Below are positions 24,544 to 37,528 of a DNA stretch of 64,000 nucleotides, piece after piece; positions within the stretch are counted from its first letter, which is position 1, and the number at the start of each line of letters is the position of its first letter. The translations under genes were made by a program, and so were the position numbers. Origin of the DNA: Cucumis sativus (Eukaryota; Streptophyta; Magnoliopsida; Cucurbitales; Cucurbitaceae); the NCBI RefSeq assembly GCF_000004075.3, contig NC_026659.2, forward strand, positions 29,840,272 through 29,904,271. The letters run 5' to 3'. Under the pieces are notes generated by a model. It was not told the DNA's origin, did not search any database, and saw nothing but the letters and a program-made list of their open reading frames with translations.

Positions 24544-26820
24544 TACACCCAAAGACCAAAAACCCTTTTCCTTATCTCACAGGACCAACAAGGTCATCGT
24601 CCATTCAGAACAGAAACACAGAAATGACTAAAATCAGACATTTCAGGGTATGGAAGGGAAGAGAGGGATAGCTATGGACTAAGAAAGAAGAAAGAAGAAA
24701 GAAGAAAGAAGAAAGAAAAAAGAAGAAAGAAGAGAGATAGAAAGCTAATTGGGTTGGCTGAGGTCTTGGCGGGTTGTAAGGCTGTTTTGTTTGTATTTAA
24801 AGACTGTATCAGTAAAAACTGTACTTTGTGTTCGCGTGGGAAGAGAGAGAAGGAATCTGATTTTAAAACACAGAAAAGTAGTTATTTATGTCACTTTATA
24901 TTCTGGAATAATGTGTCCAACAGCTCCTCTTTCTTTGCCTTAGTTTCTGCATTTTCCCACAGCTACAAAAGGGGAATTGGGGGACCTCAATATCTCATAA
25001 AACTCTGACGACAACTTACCAGTTAACACCAAGTTTGTAAAAGACGAGGCATAGCCAAACCTTCACCTATTAGACCAAAATTAGTGTTAATCCCAATTAG
25101 ACCAAATGCTGTATAATCAGTGAAATCATTTCTAACCTGAAGGAGATCGAGAAAGTCCATTTTGAATGTCTCTGCTATTTCATCAGCGCCCATAAAAATG
25201 ATAAAGATATTAAATTAGTTCGAGAAAACCATCACTATCAGAGTAATAAAAAAAAGGGGAAATACATTTTCTTTAGATGCAATGCTGCCCTAAGCCCACT
25301 GTACATAATGTGAACTAAGCAGTCTAAGCTTGATGAATAGTCTCTGGCTCAAAGCAATTCTGCAGACCAAAACAAAGCCATTCGACTAAGAAGTTAGTAC
25401 CTGGCATGAACCAAAGTAAATGTGTTCCCATAAGAACCATTTACTTTGTAATTTCACGAGGCAAGCAGCTTCTTATGACTGATTACAACGTTTCCAACTA
25501 CTCGTTAAAAATCATGTGAGAAAACTAGGTCTTTGCATGGTTAGTACTCTTCGCCACATTCATGGACAGGAAGATTGCGGCTTGGCAATGCATCAACTCC
25601 ATCAAAGGATCCTGGAAAAAATTTACTCGGTGTTCCTACTAAAATGAGGCAAACAGAAAATGAAGAAAATTTGATACAGCAGTAACGTAATTGGAAAGAA
25701 TTTACAAAGTATCTCTTGTTTCTACTTGTATGTGGCAAACACATGTTTAAAACTCATTTAGTTATGGCAATGCATAACTTTCACATTAAGAATTCTACCC
25801 ATAAAATAAGTAGGTTGGCCAAGGATTTGTCCATCCTAACAGCATCCTTAATCAAACCCTCCAATGTCTTTCCTGTGTCATGAACATCATATGTGAGAAA
25901 TGAACATGAGTAATCCACCACCCTTTCGTATTAGACTCTAATTTCCATGATGCCTGTCTCACCCGCTTGGCTCCTTCGTTAAACTGCAACCTGCAGGAGC
26001 CAAAGAGATGTGTTCTGCGCCTATTGACCTCTAGTGGAGACTTTAAGTCCACCACTCCACGAGTAGGATTCTAATTTGTCTTCCTAATGCAAAGGCAAAT
26101 AAAACATAGGAACTTTTGCAAGATCAAGTAAGATATAATAAGATTCCTACTGGTTGAGTAAAACTGAAGTTTAGAATAGATAAAGTAGCAGAAGAGTGAC
26201 TAGGGTAAACTTGGATATCAACAAGTTCGTAAAATGCAAGATTCCAAATATGGATACTGGCACTTTAATGCTGGGATCAACCAAATAGGTCGATAAAAGA
26301 TAGTTGAGTTCCAATACAATTTTCTACCTGTTATATTTTTGCTCACCGAGGGAAAACTTACGTAGCAACTGCTCAAGTATAAGTACATAGCACACATCTA
26401 TTTAGACCGCAGGAAAGAAAAAAAAAAGGAAAAAGGTGGTACATTGACATTCTCTGCCTTGTAATCTTTAAGTCTTGACATCATGAAGCTTGGATATAAA
26501 TTCTAGAGCAAGACAATGCACGGGTGACTGTAGATTACACACACAACCCTCACCTGGAATAGCTGGGAACCCTGTACTTCCAAGATGCCAATAGAATCAA
26601 GAAAAGTAGTACCAACATCTGGATACTTCAATTCCTAGTTACCAACAAAATGGAACGATGTCAATGCTTTAAAGCCTGCAGCTCTGTTACGTTTTTTGAT
26701 GAAAAAAAGCATGCAGCTCTTTAAGCTTCCGTGCCGACCTCTTAAGGCTAGGCTGTTAGCAATTGTTGCCGAATATTGTCACCAGCTAATACCATTTGGC
26801 AGTTATAAAAACTTCATCAA
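24544..26820. other. Spacer between CLE25-like and RsmD-like genes, with exon-like islands
   Basis: The right-hand end is the 3' side of the methyltransferase and the left-hand end is the promoter and leader of the CLE25-like gene. Base composition is less AT-rich than other spacers. On the minus strand several short open stretches have good splice borders: 26554-26634 (27 codons, acceptor CTAG|GAA, donor CAG|GTGAGG), 25852-26055 (open), ~25550-25640 (open) and 25324-25359 (acceptor GCAG, ending in TAG). I could not assign them to a protein family or find a start, so no gene is called. Confidence 0.35.
24680..24736. repeat. (AAGAAAG)n minisatellite upstream of the CLE25-like ATG
   Basis: Seven-base purine unit repeated about seven times, 140-190 bases upstream of the start codon. 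On the gene's strand it is a CT-rich tract of the kind common in plant leaders and core promoters. Confidence 0.8.
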
Positions 26821-29800
26821 CTAATTTAATTTTTTTTCCTTCTTTTTCTTCTCAGCCCACTTGGGTCCATAAATTGCCAAGTGTGTCCGACCAAACCTCC
26901 GGTCAGTAATCTGCACAATTATACTTGTTACTCAATAGGTAAAGACATTAGGAGTAAAAATCTAAATAATTCTCCTTAGATGATGATCCCATGTCCACAT
27001 ATTAAAAAAAAATACAAAGAAAGCAGCTACAGAAATTAGTAAGATTTTGGACCCTTGATCTCTTCTTGTAGATATAAAATTTTCAAGTGCCTTGTTGAGA
27101 AATTACTCATAGTGTTGTTACATTACAGACTACATTAAACTTGACCCCCAGTTACAAAAGATATAGTTTCCCAGTATCCATACCGTACCTTCTCACTAAA
27201 TTCCATCAGGTGAAATACAATTTGGTCCAATTAATAATTTGATTTTATTCATTCATAACATTGTGAATGTAAAATATCCACATGATTAAATTACCTTAGT
27301 AAGGCATCCACAAGATTCCAGCATGTCAGTCCTCAATGGATATTCAACCACCTAGATCACAAAGATCAAAGTCAGAGAAAGGAAGGTAAACCATATTTAA
27401 AAAATATAGGATTAACTACGAATTCGAGCAAAGCATATGGTTTCGTAAAACCGTACACTTTTCCTGATCTAAATAAAGTAGGTTTTACATAAAGAAGATT
27501 TGGATATTTAAATAGGAACAAGAAAAATACAACTTACAATGAAGGTATCTTCTCCAACTAAGGCCGACTTTGACAGTTGCCCCATGAGTACCCCATAATC
27601 AACTTGTGTGTACGGTGGGGTAACACTAATGTAATCAAATGGTCTTTCAGTACCTACGCAAGACAATATACTTAGGCACAATAATTGGTAGTCTTTAAAT
27701 AAAAAATTATAGAAGCTTATACGTTCAATTGAATTACAGTACTGTACCAAAAGAAATTGATGCCACTACCATTAATTCTTAAACAAAAATGAGAATTTGT
27801 TTGATTTTACCGATTCTCTATTCCTACCAAGGTGAGATAAGCAGGACCATTTACATTTCCCATTTTCATTTATAGTTAATGCAAGTTCAACAATCTAACC
27901 TCCCATTTGGATTGAAAACTGTTTTCCAAAAGACTCAATTTTATTTAAACTTTTTTAATAAAAACCCATTTAAAATACACTTCAAAATCTATTTTAAGCG
28001 GTTGCCGAACACTTTAATTTTTTCCATAATAACTCATTTTTAAATTAAACACTTGAGAATGTATTCCAAAACACACTAAGTTGCTTGATAAAACTGGTTA
28101 TTTAATTCCAAAATCACTTCTCATTTGACTCCATCTGCAAAATCACATAGACATCATATTTTGAAATCTACTTTCCTAAAGATTCTCTGTCTCCTCTAAC
28201 AAATTTAAAAAGTTAAATTGTACACTTCCATATATCATTTTTCTTTTCAAATCTATTCCTTCCAGAATCAACAAAATTTGATTGCTTCAATTTTTATAAA
28301 AATTATTTTCTTAAATTTTATCAAATGACTTCAATTAAACAACATTACTCCTAATTTAAATCATATAAACTTTTACATATTTATCTTATAATACATTAGA
28401 TATTAAATATCAAAATAAAAATTATTAAAATAATATGTTAAGTGGGTCATTAGAGCTAAATCAAGACATTTTAACGGAAATTTACCAAACATAATAATAT
28501 GTTTTTTCGTTTTTCAAGTTTTTTAATTGACTTTTTCCAAACACTAAATAAATTCAGGTCTCAATTGATTTGTCTAAAAATCACAATTGTCAGCAAATAT
28601 TTTAAAAACTACAACAATCTCAAACTATAGAACCCTTAGTGTACCCAATGCTCATGTTTGTGCCAATGAGTCTTAGGATGAGACAAGAAACAAGGAGAAA
28701 ACTAAAGTTTAGTTGGGATACCAATAAGTTGGTCAGCTCGTTCTATAAAATTCTCAACCCGGATTGTGTGAATGACCGAAACATCAAAAAACCCAGTAGA
28801 TTCCAGATTTGGCCTTAGAACATCAGAAACAACCCATGGATCCATCTCAACAAAATGCACCTGGAAGTTGAAGTACATTAGACGTAGGAGAAAAAGAAAA
28901 AGAGATATACAGAATAAGTATCCTGAAATTAATAATTATGTATATCAAGCCAATTCCTATCCAAGCGTAATTAGTTAGAAAGCTATAATCAGTTGGTTGT
29001 TTTTAAAAATTACAGAAAATGTTAGCCCAAACTAAATTCTCAAATGAACTCATACCTCGGAACATCCACGGCTCATAGCTTCAATACCAACTGATCCGGT
29101 ACCACTATACAAGTCTAACCAACGACCAGGCCTTAAAGATGCTGGACATCCACCAGCAGCCTGCATTTCCAAATTATATTAGACCTTTTTTTCTGTGACA
29201 GGATGGCTAACAGCAACCTACCCAAGAAAAGTACGACCATATAATATGCTCTACCAAATGAGCTCTTAAACTAGAAATCTACAAACTCTGAATCATAACC
29301 GAATGATCTGGTAAAGTGAAAGAAACTAATATTTAAAATCAACTCCAACCTGCAAAATATCAAAAGCTGCACCTTTCACAACTTCCATCATTGGTCGTAC
29401 ATCCAACCCCTTTGGTGAGAGTAGCTTCATTCTCCGAGCACTTCCTCCAAGCACCTGAGTTAGGTAGCCAACATATTTGTTGAGTTATTTTTTAAAGAAA
29501 AGCATGGAATCTTTTTACTATACTTCCCAAATATCTGTGATACACGTTATGTGTAGGCGCTGGAGGATCCATGGTTATCATCGACATGACAAATTCTACC
29601 AACAGACGCAATATTCTCTCAAAACTAAAATCAGTATTTCAGTTTTCAATTTGGCAATTGGCCAATTGAAAATGATTAACTTGATGTAGATCTGACTGGA
29701 ATGAATTCAAAATAAGATTATTCAATCAACTTAAAGAACCAAACTAATACTAGATTTCAATTTGTTTATATTCATATTCAAGAGGGAGAATCCAAATAAA

Positions 29801-30611
29801 GTATTTGTTCAACGACCTTGTAAGAAAAGTTTTACAATCATTTCTCTCCCTTTCACTTTACTTCGAAATTTTGAAGAAGTAATCTCTGAAGCAGAGAGCG
29901 GTACATATCTCCTCTGAAGGATGCATCCTCTACTTAGGAAGATAGACTAATGAATTATCACAACGCAAAGCACCAAACAAAATGGAAAAAGGAACACAAC
30001 TCGTACCTGAAGTAACTTGTGAGTTTGTCGTTGAGGTTTAGGATCCTCCGGAAAAATTTGCTTGCCTTTTCCCGTTTTTCGCATTTCTCTTCTTCGCTAT
30101 AAGGAAAATCAAAGATTACAATAAAGAAAAATTAAGCATTACCAAGTATCCAAACACTCAATTCCGAAGCCGATAAAGTGTAATTGCACAAATTCAAACA
30201 GAAAAAACGAATACAATGCCAGTCACTCATCTCCAAACCATTCGGATTGACAAGAAATTATAAATAACAATCATCAAAGAGAAGGAGAACCAACATTAGT
30301 GGAAGGTTCAGACAAAAACTCGTTAGGATCAAGTCCATATTGCTCCAACAACTTCTTTTTCCGCTCTGTCACCGTATGGTTGCCAGATTCTGAAACCAAT
30401 ACACAATTGAAAGTTCATTTACATGGAAATAAAAAAATGCAACAAAATACAGGAACTCACTGTAAGAACAAACGATGATAGAAGACGAAGGATGAGCGCT
30501 CGGTTTGGAACAGATATTACTGAGTGGGCTATTCAGCGAAAACGAGGTAACATCAGAGATGTTAGCGCTGGCGCTCAATGAAGAAAGAACCGGGAGCGAA
30601 GAAACCGCCAT
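26821..30611 (-). CDS. RsmD-type 16S rRNA (guanine-N2) methyltransferase, chloroplast-type
   Basis: Nine exons on the minus strand: 30461-30611, 30295-30389, 30007-30096, 29350-29454, 29056-29160, 28722-28860, 27538-27653, 27295-27351 and 26821-26910. They total 948 bases, or 315 aa. The first ~50 residues are Ser/Ala-rich, as in a plastid transit peptide. A basic linker follows, then GGSARRMKLLSPKGLDVRPMMEVVKGAAFDIL (113-147, matching the RsmD entry G..RGRKL....RPT.D.V+..LF), SAM motif I LDLYSGTGSVGIEAMSRG (162-179), motif II VEMD (186-189), and a catalytic VTPPY at 239-243, where bacterial RsmD has DPPF/Y. Bacterial RsmD methylates a guanine in the small-subunit rRNA P-site region; the plant form acts on plastid 16S rRNA. 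The exon 2 donor (AAT|GTTGGT) is the least consensus site. Intron 6 (27654-28721) is ~1.07 kb. Confidence 0.92.
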
Positions 30612-30924
30612 TAACGGAGCTTCGAGCTGAACTTCAGATAGCTCTATAAAATTAGAGGGAAAATATCTTACTAAAAATAATGGGCTTGGCCCAGGTAGCT
30701 TCGGCTTAAAGTTTGCGACAGCCCAATTAAGTTAAATTCGGGCGTTTTACCACTTGCCCCTCCCAAAAATTTAAGAGAAATTGCGTCCACTAGATTATAT
30801 TGTTTTCAAATATAAAGCAGGAAAAAGTTCAGAAGTTCACAATACAAACTATCTAAATTACTCCGGTCAACATGCGGCAAATCATACGATACATGATCGT
30901 GTAGATTTTGATACATGATCTCGA

Positions 30925-31375
30925 GCATACTATGTCTCGAGACGAAAGAATTTTACTTTTAATTCATTCAATATTTGGCATACAATGCAACCAGATGGTC
31001 TAAGATAAAAGATAAAAGTGTAGATCTACCCTATAATGTACTTATTTCTAAATGATGACTTTCAAATTTAAATGATCAGATAAACGATATTGGTCTTTAA
31101 TTGCACTGAGATGCCACAGGATGAAATAATTGTGCCTTTAATCCATTTGATCTCGAGTATAAAATGTCTCAAGATGGCCCGAGACGAAAAAGTTCTTCCT
31201 TTAGTTATCGAATCTCGAACCTTAATGGTACCGAGATGGCCCGGGACGAAAGAATTATGCCTTTACTTTATTTGATCTTAAAAATACATTGCCCCGATAC
31301 ACCTAGAGACGAAAGACTTTTTTCCTTTAGTTATTCAATCTCGGACCTTAAGTGCATCGAGATTGCCTGACATTA
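30925..31375. repeat. Degenerate ~61-bp tandem repeat array
   Basis: A core like cgagatggcccgagacgaaag recurs at about 30930, 30990, 31108, 31170, 31231, 31292 and 31356. The spacing is 60-63 bases, with one unit at ~31048 decayed beyond easy recognition. Units also share a second block like cctttagttattcaatctcg and a third like accttaatggta. The array begins ~310 bases upstream of the RsmD-like start codon. Confidence 0.75.
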
Positions 31376-32774
31376 ATCAATCACAAAGAATATATAAATC
31401 ACAAGAGCATATATAGAACTTATGGAGAAAAAAAAAACTGATCTCTTATCTTATTTTATTACACCGCCTACAAATATTTTGTGTTTTGTTACATTTATGT
31501 AAATTATTCTATAACAAATTTGAGCTGACATATTTATAAATATAATAAGATTTAATTATTATTTTTTATTATTTATAGATTATGGTAAATCTATATAATA
31601 TAGTGTTAGGCTTTAGTAGATATTTATTGGGATCTACAGTGGTCTACGACAAATAGAAATTAAATTTTAGAAAATTATGAAAAATAAAAAATTTGACAAA
31701 ATATTTACCTGCTATAGCAAAATGATATACTATCATTTTCCTTATAAGGATATTACTAGTTATCGTTGATAGAATATTTTTTTTGCTATAAGATAAATAT
31801 TTTAATTTATTTTGCTATTTTTAAAAATGCTCCTTAAATCTTTTTTTCTGTTATATTTATAAATATTTTTAAAATTTTTATAATTTAAAATGATCTTCCA
31901 AATTTTTTTACACAAATTTCTAATTACTTGATAGAATTTATTATCACAAAAATACCCCAACTAATATTATGTCAATTTTTATAGTAACTAACTCAATTCC
32001 TATGAAAGGGAGAACTAACAAAAAGAAAATCATAGTATCAAATATAAAATAACATTGTAAACAAAATGCTAACAATCCCACCCAAAACAAATTCACATTG
32101 AAAATTACTAATCTCTAGTCGAGGTGTATCATCAAACTCATAAATGTATATATATATATGCATATTGTGTATATAAATGCATTAAAAATTGATACATAAG
32201 ACACCTTGTAAGATCTATGATGTACATAATAGCAAAGAAATGCATACACATAAATATACTTTATCCAACTACATCTAACAAAAAAAAAAAAAAATCAATT
32301 ATCATACATATAGATAAAAAGTTTATAGTTTTATAATTTTTTTTACATAAATCTAAAATAAATGTCAAATAAAGTAATTTGACTTGCATTGATAATTCTC
32401 CATCGATAGATAAACGGAAAACTAACCGTCTATTAAAATAACCTCTTTATATCTAATACATGTTTCAATAAACTAAGATAGTTAGTTCATAAAAGTCATC
32501 ATTTTATAATTTTCATTGCAAATAATGATAAAACATAGCGGTGAAAGGTGTATTTGGAAGAAGAGTTTGGTTAGGAGGGGTTAGAGTTGGATTATAAAGG
32601 ATTATAAATGTAGATAATCAAATCCTTCCCCGTGAACACAACCATATATATTTATTAGAGCATGGCACGTAAAATATTTTAGAAAAAATACATTTATAAG
32701 GAGAAGTAGAGTATTAATTATTAAATAGTTAAAAAAAAGGGCACATGTTCAAACAAAGCCGCGGGGGAGAAGAG

Positions 32775-32785
32775 TAACACGTGGC
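32775..32785. promoter_or_regulatory. G-box-like ACGT element upstream of the DUF1336 gene
   Basis: The sequence aacacgtggc contains CACGTG, the palindromic core bound by plant bZIP and bHLH factors. It lies ~300 bases upstream of the start ATG at 33081. Functional relevance is inferred from position only. Confidence 0.4.
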
Positions 32786-33080
32786 GATTATTATTCTTAA
32801 GAGTTAGAAGAAATATGGGCCGTCGGATGAGAAGGCCGTGTGGGACCCAAGGAAGAGTAATGCAACCGCAATGACTGATAATTATTGTGAACAAAGTAGA
32901 GAGCTGTGGATTGCGTATGCGATTCGTCGACATCGTTCAGCTCCGTTTCCGATTGCCAAATCCACTCCACAAACTCTCTAACTCCACAACCACCTGCATT
33001 GCTATTTTCTCATCTTTCTCTCCCCGATCTGTTGATCTCACCTCAGTTACCGCGTCCCACAACCTGCCCGCCACCGGAAA

Positions 33081-36000
33081 ATGGGACTCTGCGGCTCCAA
33101 GCCGGAAGGTTGCGTCCGAGGAAGACTGGTTCCTTCAGGAAAGAGGAATCGAAGACGGAGAAGAAGAGGTATTAAGCGCCGAACTTCTTCTTTGAAGCTT
33201 GATTCGACTTCTGCTCCTAATCGCCCTCATTCTACTCCTACATGTGCAGGTTTTTACATGCACTTTCCCTTTTCTCTTTGTTTTTTTCCTTACCTATACT
33301 TTTCTAATCGTGGAGTCTTTTCATGCTTGGCAATCAGATTTGGTGCATGTTCTTCAGTAGTCTGTATTAGCTACATTATGTGACAACAACAGTAATTTCT
33401 GTTTTGGGAAAGTTAATTGATTCTTCTCGTTTTCTGCTTTTTTATGTTATTTGATCCTCATCTAGCTAGAGGAAGTGTAGATGCGGCATGGTTTGATTCT
33501 ACTTCCGTCCTTGATTCTGAATTCGATGACGAGTTTTATAGCGTTCGTGAAGGTAAGTCTATGTAATTTCCTTCATTGATATCAATTTGATGATTACTGA
33601 ACCTTTATAGACAGGATAGGTATTTCTTCTTTCTGTATGTGTGAGCATAGAGGAGTTAACCTGGCCTCTCTCATGCTTTACCAATAAGCCAGAATATCAC
33701 TAATGTGATTGTAAATAAATGCAGATGTATTCTCTTTAAATGGCTCTGAGTTCGCATCCAGATTAAGTGTTTCATCTCCAAAGCATCGAAACAATAAAGA
33801 ACATAATGAAAATACTGCGACAATTCTAGCTAGGAGATCTAGTGATTGTAGAAATGATTTGACCTCCATTTTTGTAGATGAAGTTTCCACAGAGGGTGAA
33901 AATGGTAAAGGAGGTGAGGCTGCTGAGTCGAATAATTGTGGGATTCTTCCAAATACTTGTTTGCCATATCTGGCTGCTGCTGGACCCTCAGTTGAAAAGA
34001 GGAGACAAACAAACCAAGGAGCCCCAAATCCAAATCTAAGGAGAAAAGCGTCGTCAAAACTCTCATTTAAATTGAAGGAAGGACATAGTGATCCGACGAT
34101 ATGTGAGTGCTTTCATTCCATTAATTTCTCCACATTCATAGACTTCTCCGTGTGCATTTCCAAATGCTTAATTGTATGCATATTGCTTTTACCAATTCAA
34201 TTTGAGACTGGTGAAGCATGTTTAAGATGTCTTAACTTTTTGGGCCAGTTTCACCGAGGGCACCTTTACAAAAACTAATAGCTGGCACTTCAGTTCCGCA
34301 CTGTCCAATAGGGAAGAGAATGCCCAATTGCTGGTCACCAATTGACCCCAGTGTTTTTAAAGTTCGAGGGAAGAATTATTTTAGGTGAGCCCATTATGTT
34401 TCAGCTATTTTCATGTCCTTTCCTTTTCCTTTTCCTTTGTTTTTTTCAATTTTACAGGCAACAATGATATTCTATTGATATCATTAGCATCAAAAGTGAG
34501 GATTCTATGTTTTCCTTTTTTTCTTTTCTTTTCTCCATTGTATTCAAGTATTTGTTACTTTCAGTCATCCATTTGCATATGATTCAGTCATTTCCCATTC
34601 AGTATCTATCTATACTTCTATGTATTCGTTTCTTCTTGTTTGCAACTCTGTAATTTTTGTTACCTTAGATCATGCTTATGCACACAATCTTATAATTTTT
34701 AGTTTAATAGTATTTAAGCTTACCCATGAATCCCTATGAATCTAAATTTATAACTAAACTCACTAATTTTTTTATTGACAGAGATAAGAAGAAAGAGTTT
34801 GCTCAAAATTGTGCTGCATATTATCCCATTGGAGCTGATGTCTTCTTGTCTCAGAGAAAGATTGATCATATTGCCCGTTTTGTGGAACTTCCTGCCATAA
34901 ATCCAGCTGGAGATGTCCCTTCTATTCTTGTAGTAAACGTTCAGGTGTCTATACTTTTCATTATGCATTCCTTATTATTAAGAATTATAAATGTTTGTTC
35001 TGTACAAGCTAGTTTCTATTTGTTGACTTTCTTGGATAATGAGATTATATTTTTGGATGTATTTCATTGGTTCTAGGTACCATTGTATCCTGCTACAATC
35101 TTTCAAGGAGAAAATGATGGTGAAGGAATGAGCGTGGTGATGTACTTTAAGCTATCCGAGAGTTATTTGAAGGAACTTCCAAGTTCTTTCCAGGAACATT
35201 TTACTGTAAGTTATCTAAAACTGTACGCCTGCAGTTTTCTGTATTTTCTATCAATTTACTGATATATTTTAATCTTTTCAGAGAGAAATTCAGCTATTAA
35301 TCCTTCACGTTCTCATATAGGCAAAGTAATATTAAATCATGTTTTTCCTTAACAGAAATTAATTAATGATGAAGTCGAAAGGGTTAAAGGTTTCCCTATG
35401 GATAGCATTGTACCCTTCAGGGAAAGATTGAAAATTATGGGGCGAGTGGCAAATGTGGAGGACCTTCATTTGAGCGCAGCTGAGAAGAAGCTTATGAATG
35501 CGTACAATGAAAAACCTGTCCTCTCACGACCTCAACACGAGTTTTACTTGGTGAGCAATTATTCTGATTTATGTTGAAATAAATGGCTTTTTGTTGGTGC
35601 TGCAATTTATGACTTTTTAGTTCTATTGGCTTGTATGATGAACACCCTCTACCTCCTTTCTCCTCCACGCAGTGTATCTTTTCCTTTTATGTCACTTACT
35701 TCTGCTCTTTTTACTTCCTACAGCCAGAAAAAGAAAATTTGGTTTTAAACAAAGGTGGATAAGGGATGTTCTTTACTTAGTTGGCACTAATGGCGTAGAT
35801 AACTTTTTAGCTTTATTGGTTGGTGTCACTAGAGTCATAACTGAACATACCAACTACACGTCACTGCAGTATGAGTGTGTCGCATGTAACATGAACTATC
35901 AACATATTTTACTGCCAGAATATTTGTTTTTAGATGGAAAAAGTAACCAAGGGTATTTTGGAGTTGTTTCATTCATTCAGTTGTTACATTGGCCCAACAT

Positions 36001-36873
36001 TACAAGAAATTTCTTATGATTAAAATGATTAATTGAGATAGGGAATTCTTTTTCTGATGTTTGTGCAGTTATCCCTTTGGATCAAATATGGATTACTTGA
36101 TAATTACTTTTCATTTTTCTTGGGTAAAGAAAATAAGCCCGGGGGATGTGGGGGGGTCGATATGATATCTTTTCTTGGGAAGGAAAAGTGGATAAATTGG
36201 TGCTTATCTTCTGAATCTTACGTGCCAATCTAGTCCTCAACTTTTAAAACTTTTTCTCCCTTATCCACTTGTTTTCTTTTTTCTTATTTGTCAAGTTTGG
36301 TGTTTGAAAATTCAAAGTTGAAACCACGCAGGAAAGTTTCACTTTTGTATGAATTGGCTGCAAAAGTTGTCCTTTTTTTAATGGAAAGGCATGATTATTT
36401 TTTTTCAGTTGAGCTTGGAGAACCACTAAAGTTTCTTTCTGACCTTTGATTAAATTAAATCCTAATCTTCCTTTACAAATAAAACTTATATTATCTCATC
36501 CTACTTTTTCTTAGAAAAGGTTCCGTCTCCCCATTAAACAATAACTGGTAATTCAAATCCTGCAGGGGGAGAAATACTTGGAAATCGATTTGGACATGCA
36601 CAGATTTAGCTACATTTCAAGAAAAGGTCTCGAAACGTTTAACGATAGACTGAAGCTGTGTATCTTGGATTTTGGCTTGACAATTCAGGTAACTTTTTCA
36701 AGAAAATATATGAATTTTTTCTTACAATTGATAGCATAATGCGTAGATCATTTAATAATGTTGTATTGTAACTCAAACAGGGAAACAAGGCAGAAGACTT
36801 ACCAGAACATATGTTATGTTGTATTCGATTAAACGAAATCGATTACTCCAACTATCAGTCATTGAACATATAA
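33081..36873 (+). CDS. DUF1336 protein (EDR2-like C-terminal domain), N-acylated
   Basis: Nine exons: 33081-33249, 33466-33552, 33725-34102, 34249-34384, 34782-34944, 35077-35205, 35356-35550, 36566-36688 and 36781-36873. They total 1473 bases, or 490 aa. The N-terminus MGLCGSK fits N-myristoylation at G2 with palmitoylation at C4, and is followed by a strongly basic stretch ([13 protein letters not shown]). The middle is Ser/Asn-rich. The DUF1336 domain starts near [18 protein letters not shown] (~240-256) and runs to the C-terminus. EDR2 has this domain behind PH and START domains and negatively regulates salicylate-dependent defence; here PH and START are absent, as in the stand-alone family that I recall as At3g29180 and At5g39430. 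Likely location: inner face of the plasma membrane. Intron 7 (35551-36565) is ~1.0 kb and includes a chance 115-codon open frame. Confidence 0.9.
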
Positions 36874-37388
36874 GTGCAAAACCATCAACTTTTAGTTGAT
36901 TTTGGAGTGGAACATCAGAAATTAAATGCAGTGTTGTTAAGTAAATAGAAGATATAATTAGCAACAAGGAGAAATAACAAAGGCCATTTTGTAGTGCAAC
37001 CAACCCCATTTTGGCATAATGTATACTTCTATTTGTAGATCTTTGTACAACAATTCTTTTGTTCTTGGTAAATTCTGTAGGGATACATATAGTTCTTCAA
37101 TACAGAATTTGGGTCAATGACCATAAATGAATACCATAAAAGAAAAGGGTCAATGACCATTTTTTCTTGTTTCTGTTTACTTTACATTTAACACTTTTCT
37201 GTATTGAAAATGAAATTGTTGGTTTCTCTATAAAATTTTGGTCAATACGTTTGAAGAAGCCATGGGATAGGATGAGAATTAATAAGAGAGAAAAGTCATG
37301 TAAGGAAATTTGTAGATATTTTTACGAACAACGTGCACCTTTATTTTTGTAGTTCAATCATAGCCACTTCTTTGCTTGAAGCAATTTT

Positions 37389-37528
37389 ATGTTAAATGAT
37401 TATTTGGAAGCGTGTAGAGGACAAAGTAGGTTGAAAGGACATGTTGGTTTATCATAACATGTTAAATGATTATTTGGAAGCGAGTAGAGGACAAAGTAAG
37501 TTGAAAGGACATGTTGGTTTATTAGAAC
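37389..37528. repeat. 70-bp direct tandem duplication
   Basis: Two adjacent copies (37389-37458 and 37459-37528) begin atgttaaatgattatttgga and differ at only a handful of positions. Recent local duplication, no coding content. Confidence 0.88.

Larger units (their letters stand above)
30612..33080. other. Intergenic region between divergent RsmD-like and DUF1336 genes
   Basis: These two genes face away from each other, so the spacer holds both promoters. It contains a ~61-bp tandem array at 30925-31375, a copy of a dispersed AT-rich repeat at ~31640-31850 (tttgctataagataaat, ttttgctatttttaaaaatg), and AT filler. From ~32740 the composition turns GC-richer, as expected for the DUF1336 promoter and 5' leader; it includes cacgtggcg at ~32780, a G-box-like ACGT element. 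Confidence 0.5.

Noticed and set aside
35672-36019. 115-codon + frame inside intron 7 of the DUF1336 gene
   Set aside because: It lies between two well-supported exons and breaks the DUF1336 continuity; no recognisable domain.
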